Assembly: GCA_041920215.1 (NCBI GenBank)
Contig: JAYRSJ010000011.1
Coordinates: forward strand, 1 to 64,000
Direction: 5' to 3'
DNA length: 64,000 nt
DNA from: JAYRSJ01 sp041920215
GTDB taxonomy: Bacteria > Pseudomonadota > Gammaproteobacteria > Burkholderiales > Burkholderiaceae_C
In this document: in pieces, positions 59,978 to 64,000 of the stretch
Position numbering within the stretch: the stretch's first letter is position 1
Layout of the letters: every line of letters begins with the position of its first letter
Position numbers and translations under genes: made by a program
Notes under the pieces: generated by a model
What the model was told of the DNA's origin: nothing
Databases searched by the model: none
Seen by the model: the letters and a program-made list of their open reading frames with translations, nothing else

Positions 59978-61633
59978 TCAGAGTGCGATCCGACGGAAGT
60001 CGGCCAGCAGCGATGCGAAGAAGACGTTGAAGCGGGCCGCAGCGGCGCCGTCGATGACGCGGTGGTCCCAGCTTAGCGAGAGCGGCAGCATCAGGCGCGG
60101 TACGAAAGCCTTGCCATCCCACTTGGGCTCCAGACTGCTCTTGCAGACCCCCATGATGGCCACCTCGGGCGCATTGATGATGGGCGTGAAGTAGCGCCCA
60201 CCGATGCCGCCCAGCGAAGAGATCGAGAAGCAGCCGCCGCTCATGTCGGCCGGCCCCAGCTTGCCGTCGCGCGCCTTCTTGGCCAGCTCACCCATCTCCT
60301 GGCTGATCTGGAAGATGCCCTTCTTGTCGGCGTCCTTGATCACCGGCACGACCAGGCCGTTGGGCGTGTCCGCCGCGAAGCCGATGTGGAAGTAGTTCTT
60401 CAGCACCAGCGTGCCGTCAACGTCCAGCGAGCTGTTGAACTCGGGGAATTTCTTCAGCGCCGCGACGGCCGCCTTGATCATGAAGGCCAGCATCGTGACC
60501 TTGGTGCCGCTCTTCTCGTTCTCCTTGTTGAGCTGCACCCGGAAGGCTTCCAGCTCGGTGATGTCCGCATCATCGTGATTCGTCACATGCGGGATCACGA
60601 CCCAGTTGCGATGCAGATTGGCGCCGCTGATCTTCTTGATGCGCGACAGCTCCTTGCGCTCGACGGGGCCGAACTTCTCGAAGTCGACCTTGGGCCATGG
60701 GGCAAGGCCCGGCAGAGCGCCACCGGCGGCAGCGGCCGGGGCGGCGGCCTTCTGCGCAGCGGTCTGCACGGCCCCGGCCATCACGGCCTTGACGAAGCCC
60801 TGCACATCGGATTCGGTGATGCGGCCCTTGGGGCCCGAACCCCTGACCTCAGCCAGCGGCACGCCCAGCTCGCGTGCCAGCTTGCGTATGCTGGGCGAGG
60901 CATGCGGCAGCTTGCCACCGACCGCGCCCGGCGCATGCGCCGGCAATGCGGCGCCCGCCACAGCGGCCGGGGCCGCCAGCGCGGCGGGCGCAGCGGCGGG
61001 TGCAGGCGCGGCTGCAGCAGCGGCGGCAAGGGGCGCCGCAGCGGCAGCAGCCCCCTTGACCTCCAGCAGCGCCAGCAGCGTGCCCTTGGCCACCTTGTCA
61101 CCGACCTTGACCATGAGGTCCTTGATCACGCCGGCATGCGAGGACGGAATCTCCATCGAGGCCTTGTCGCTCTCCACCGTGATCAGGCTCTGCTCGAGCT
61201 TGACCGTGTCGCCGGCCTTGACCATCACCTCGATCACCGCGACCTCATCGAAATCGCCGATATCGGGCACGACCACCTCGACCGTGCCGCTGACGGCAGG
61301 TGCGACAACGGCAACTGGCGCTGGCGCTGGCGCAGCAGCGGGAGCCTGCACCACAGTGGCTGACGGAGCCGGAGCCGGTGCAGCAGCGGCCGCGCCCTCG
61401 GCTTCCAGCAACAGCACCAGGCTGCCCTCGTTGACCGTGTCACCGATCTTGACCTTGATCTCCTTCACGACGCCGGCGCTCGAGCTGGGAATCTCCATCG
61501 AGGCCTTGTCGCTTTCGACGGTCAGCAGGCTCTGCTCGGCCTTGATGGTGTCACCCACCTTGACCAGCAACTCGATGACGGCCACATCCTTGAAGTCCCC
61601 GATATCGGGAACCTTGACTTCAACCAATGCCAT
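59978..61633 (-). CDS. aceF: Dihydrolipoamide acetyltransferase (E2)
   Basis: AceF is the core of the pyruvate dehydrogenase complex and transfers acetyl from lipoyl to CoA. In 551 residues it has two lipoyl domains (about 1-75 and 118-195, each with ESDKASMEIPSS), Ala/Pro-rich linkers, a peripheral-subunit-binding domain (about 245-285, HASPSIRKLARELGVPLAEV) and the catalytic domain with SWDHRVIDGAAAARF (His and Asp). The two domains are nearly identical to each other and to the one fused to LpdA. It starts 24 bases after the aceE stop. Confidence 0.96.
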   Translation of the reverse strand: MALVEVKVPDIGDFKDVAVIELLVKVGDTIKAEQSLLTVESDKASMEIPSSSAGVVKEIKVKIGDTVNEGSLVLLLEAEGAAAAAPAPAPSATVVQAPAAAPAPAPVAVVAPAVSGTVEVVVPDIGDFDEVAVIEVMVKAGDTVKLEQSLITVESDKASMEIPSSHAGVIKDLMVKVGDKVAKGTLLALLEVKGAAAAAAPLAAAAAAAPAPAAAPAALAAPAAVAGAALPAHAPGAVGGKLPHASPSIRKLARELGVPLAEVRGSGPKGRITESDVQGFVKAVMAGAVQTAAQKAAAPAAAAGGALPGLAPWPKVDFEKFGPVERKELSRIKKISGANLHRNWVVIPHVTNHDDADITELEAFRVQLNKENEKSGTKVTMLAFMIKAAVAALKKFPEFNSSLDVDGTLVLKNYFHIGFAADTPNGLVVPVIKDADKKGIFQISQEMGELAKKARDGKLGPADMSGGCFSISSLGGIGGRYFTPIINAPEVAIMGVCKSSLEPKWDGKAFVPRLMLPLSLSWDHRVIDGAAAARFNVFFASLLADFRRIAL

Positions 61634-61657
61634 ATCTTGTCTCCGTTAGCCGCTGGT

Positions 61658-64000
61658 TCAGGCGTACAGGGGATTGATCTTGTCGGCGTTCAGACCGTAG
61701 CGCTTGATCGCCTCGGCCACCACCGTGTTCATCAGCTTGCCTTCGTCGGCCAGCGCCTTCAGCGCCGCCACGACGATGTAGTGGCGGTTGACCTCGAAGT
61801 GCTCGCGCAGCTTGGAGCGGAAATCGCTGCGGCCGAAACCATCGGTGCCCAGCACCTTGTACGCACGGCCGGCGGGGATGAAGGCGCGGATCTGCTCCGC
61901 ATAGTTCTTCATATAGTCGGTCGAGGCGATCACCGGGCCGCTGGTCTTGCCGAGTTGCTGGGTCACGAAGGGCACGCAGGCCAGCTCGGTGGGATGCAGC
62001 AGATTCCAGCGCTCGGCGTTCTGACCGTCGCGGGCCAGTTCGTTGAAGCTGGGGCAGCTCCAGACATGGGCACTGACGCCCCAGTCCTGCTCCAGCAGCC
62101 GCTTGGCCGCCTGGCTCTCGCGCAGGATCGTGCCCGAGCCAAGCAGATTGACGCTCAGCGGACCGGCGGCCGCCTCCTCCAGCAGATACATGCCCTTGAT
62201 GATCTGCTCCTCGGTACCGGGCCTGAGGCCAGGCATCGGGTAGTTCTCGTTCAGCAGCGTGATGTAGAAGAACACGTTCTCCTGCTTCTCGACCATGCGC
62301 TTCAGGCCGTGCTGCATGATCACCGCCACCTCATGGGCAAAGGTGGGGTCGTAGCTGACGCAGTTGGGGATGGTGCCGGCCAGGATATGGCTGTGGCCGT
62401 CCTCATGCTGCAGGCCCTCGCCGTTGAGCGTGGTGCGGCCCGAGGTGCCGCCCAGCAGGAAGCCGCGCGCCTGCATATCGCCGGCCGCCCAGGCCAGGTC
62501 GCCGATGCGCTGGAAGCCGAACATCGAGTAGTAGACATAGAAGGGAATCATCACGCGGTTGTTCGTCGAGTACGACGTCGCCGCGGCGATCCACGAGGCC
62601 ATGCCACCGGCCTCGTTGATGCCTTCCTGCAGGATCTGGCCGGCCTTGTCCTCGCGGTAGTACATCACCTGGTCCTTGTCGACCGGGGTGTAGAGCTGAC
62701 CCTTGGGGTTGTAGATGCCGATCTGGCGGAACAGCCCTTCCATGCCGAAGGTGCGCGCCTCGTCCACCAGGATGGGCACGGTGCGCGGGCCCAGCGCCGG
62801 GTCACGCAGCAGCTGGGTCAGGAAGCGCACATAGGCCTGCGTGGTCGAGATCTCGCGGCCCTCGGCCGTGGGCTCCAGCACCGCCTTGAAGGTTTCCAGC
62901 GGCGGCACGGTGAAGCTCTCGTCCGCCTTCACCCGGCGCTGCGGCAGATAGCCGCCGAGGGCCCGGCGGCGCTCGTGCAGATAACGCATCTCCGGCGTGT
63001 CCTCGGCCGGTTTGTAGTAGGGCAGCTTGGGCAGCTCGCTGTCCGGGATGGGGATGTTGAAGCGGTCGCGGATGTACCTGATGTCCTCGTCCGACAGCTT
63101 CTTGGTCTGGTGCACGGTGTTCTTGCCTTCGCCGGCCTTGCCCATGCCATAGCCCTTGACGGTCTTGACCAGCAGCACGGTGGGCTGGCCCTTGTGGGCA
63201 TTGGCCGCATGGAAGGCGGCATAGACCTTGGCGGGCTCATGGCCGCCGCGCCGCAGCTCGAAGATCTCTTCGTCGCTCATATGCTCGACAAGCTTGGCCG
63301 TCTCGGGGTACTTGCCGAAGAAGTTCTTGCGCACGAAGGCACCGTCGTTGGCCTTCATCGCCTGGTAGTCGCCGTCCAGCGTCTCCATCATCAGCTGACG
63401 CAGCCGGCCGGTCTTGTCGCGGGCCAGCAGCGCATCCCAGCCATTGCCCCATAGCAGCTTGATCACGTTCCAGCCGCTGCCGCGGAATTCGCTCTCCAGC
63501 TCCTGCACGATCTTGCCGTTGCCGCGCACCGGACCGTCCAGGCGCTGCAGATTGCAGTTGATCACGAAGACCAGGTTGTCCAGGTTCTCGCGCGCCGCCA
63601 GGCCGATGGCGCCCAGCGATTCCGGCTCGTCCATCTCGCCATCGCCGCAGAACACCCAGACCTTGCGGTTCTCGGTATTCGCGATGCCGCGGGCGTGCAG
63701 GTATTTCAGGAAACGCGCCTGGTAGATCGCCATCAAGGGGCCCAGGCCCATCGAGACGGTCGGAAACTGCCAGAACTCGGGCATCAGCTTGGGATGCGGA
63801 TAGCTGGACAGGCCCTTGCCATCGACCTCCTGGCGGAAACTGTCGAGCTGGGCCTCGCTCAGGCGGCCTTCGAGGAAGGCGCGGGCGTAGATGCCGGGCG
63901 CGCTATGCCCCTGGATGTAGAGCAGGTCGCCGCCATGGCCCTCGCTCTCGGCATGCCAGAAATGGTTGAAGCCGGCGCCGAACATGCTGGCCACCGATGC
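61658..64000 (-). CDS. aceE: Pyruvate dehydrogenase E1 component, homodimeric type (partial)
   Basis: The 5' end of the gene lies beyond the right edge; at least 781 codons are present of the usual 880-900. AceE decarboxylates pyruvate with thiamine diphosphate and passes the acetyl to the lipoyl domains of AceF. Seen are GFNHFWHAESEGHGGDLLYI close to the visible N-terminus, the ThDP motif FCGDGEMDEPESLGAIGLAA followed downstream by NLVFVINCNLQRLDGPVRGN, and the pyruvate-binding/transketolase-like middle (GQILQEGINEAGGMASW, PFYVYYSMFGFQRIGDLAWA). It is first of three co-oriented genes of the complex. Confidence 0.95.
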   Translation of the reverse strand, partial: ASVASMFGAGFNHFWHAESEGHGGDLLYIQGHSAPGIYARAFLEGRLSEAQLDSFRQEVDGKGLSSYPHPKLMPEFWQFPTVSMGLGPLMAIYQARFLKYLHARGIANTENRKVWVFCGDGEMDEPESLGAIGLAARENLDNLVFVINCNLQRLDGPVRGNGKIVQELESEFRGSGWNVIKLLWGNGWDALLARDKTGRLRQLMMETLDGDYQAMKANDGAFVRKNFFGKYPETAKLVEHMSDEEIFELRRGGHEPAKVYAAFHAANAHKGQPTVLLVKTVKGYGMGKAGEGKNTVHQTKKLSDEDIRYIRDRFNIPIPDSELPKLPYYKPAEDTPEMRYLHERRRALGGYLPQRRVKADESFTVPPLETFKAVLEPTAEGREISTTQAYVRFLTQLLRDPALGPRTVPILVDEARTFGMEGLFRQIGIYNPKGQLYTPVDKDQVMYYREDKAGQILQEGINEAGGMASWIAAATSYSTNNRVMIPFYVYYSMFGFQRIGDLAWAAGDMQARGFLLGGTSGRTTLNGEGLQHEDGHSHILAGTIPNCVSYDPTFAHEVAVIMQHGLKRMVEKQENVFFYITLLNENYPMPGLRPGTEEQIIKGMYLLEEAAAGPLSVNLLGSGTILRESQAAKRLLEQDWGVSAHVWSCPSFNELARDGQNAERWNLLHPTELACVPFVTQQLGKTSGPVIASTDYMKNYAEQIRAFIPAGRAYKVLGTDGFGRSDFRSKLREHFEVNRHYIVVAALKALADEGKLMNTVVAEAIKRYGLNADKINPLYA

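Overview
This window is a GC-rich, gene-dense chromosomal segment of a betaproteobacterium, most likely of the order Burkholderiales (Roseateles / Mitsuaria / Pelomonas / Paucibacter-like). The evidence is a class I phaC-phaA-phaB operon for polyhydroxybutyrate, an APH-fold homoserine kinase next to polA, a glnA-ntrB-ntrC cluster, a BPSS1780-type membrane protein, PEP-CTERM exported proteins, and a pyruvate dehydrogenase operon whose E3 carries its own lipoyl domain. I saw no tRNA or rRNA gene, CRISPR array, insertion sequence or prophage. Base composition and codon use look even, apart from an AT-rich intergenic patch at about 30.1 kb.

Layout. 0-2.2 kb: a tctBA tricarboxylate-type transporter pair without its binding protein, closed by a strong hairpin. 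2.3-9.1 kb (minus strand): LolC/E-LolD lipoprotein export, PurU, TatD, a deoxyinosine glycosylase, a spermidine-synthase-like protein and a lone GspE/PulE ATPase, several joined by ATGA/GTGA overlaps. 9.2-15.2 kb: a PEP-CTERM protein, polA, and a divergent DUF2782-thrB-BPSS1780 unit. 15.2-20.5 kb: a Tat-exported PhoX phosphatase with a Pho box, a UvrD-type helicase and YchJ. 20.5-29.4 kb: housekeeping and uncharacterised genes: an RluA-type pseudouridine synthase, a compact operon of MoaD/ThiS-like protein, Asp-box propeller and GNAT enzyme, RarD, an ABC ATPase divergent from a TesA-like esterase, a FecR/DUF6600 protein, peptide deformylase and an MBL-fold hydrolase.

29.4-36.9 kb: a second PEP-CTERM gene with a sigma-54-like promoter, then nitrogen control (glnA, a DUF4124 protein, ntrB, ntrC). 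Upstream of glnA are a good -24/-12 promoter and candidate NtrC sites, so the encoded NtrBC pair probably controls its own neighbour glnA. A CinA-type protein and an EI24 membrane protein follow. 36.9-43.0 kb: an AIM24 protein, an IclR regulator and phaCAB. 43-50.2 kb: PgeF, maleylacetoacetate isomerase, a Nudix hydrolase, a LapG protease / LapD c-di-GMP receptor pair (biofilm adhesin retention), an HDOD protein and small exported or membrane proteins. 50.4-56.3 kb: a TonB-dependent receptor, a membrane-anchored AraC regulator and a secreted prolyl-oligopeptidase-family peptidase, possibly a peptide-scavenging set. 56.4-64 kb: gpmI and, convergent to it, aceE-aceF-lpdA, with aceE running off the right edge.

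Most genes belong to known families. The parts least explained by known biology are the MoaD-like / Asp-box / GNAT operon (21.8-23.7 kb), the arginine-rich FecR/DUF6600 protein, and the receptor-regulator-peptidase cluster. Start codons were often moved inward from the longest possible frame on the basis of family N-termini, signal peptides, Shine-Dalgarno spacing or overlap with the upstream gene.
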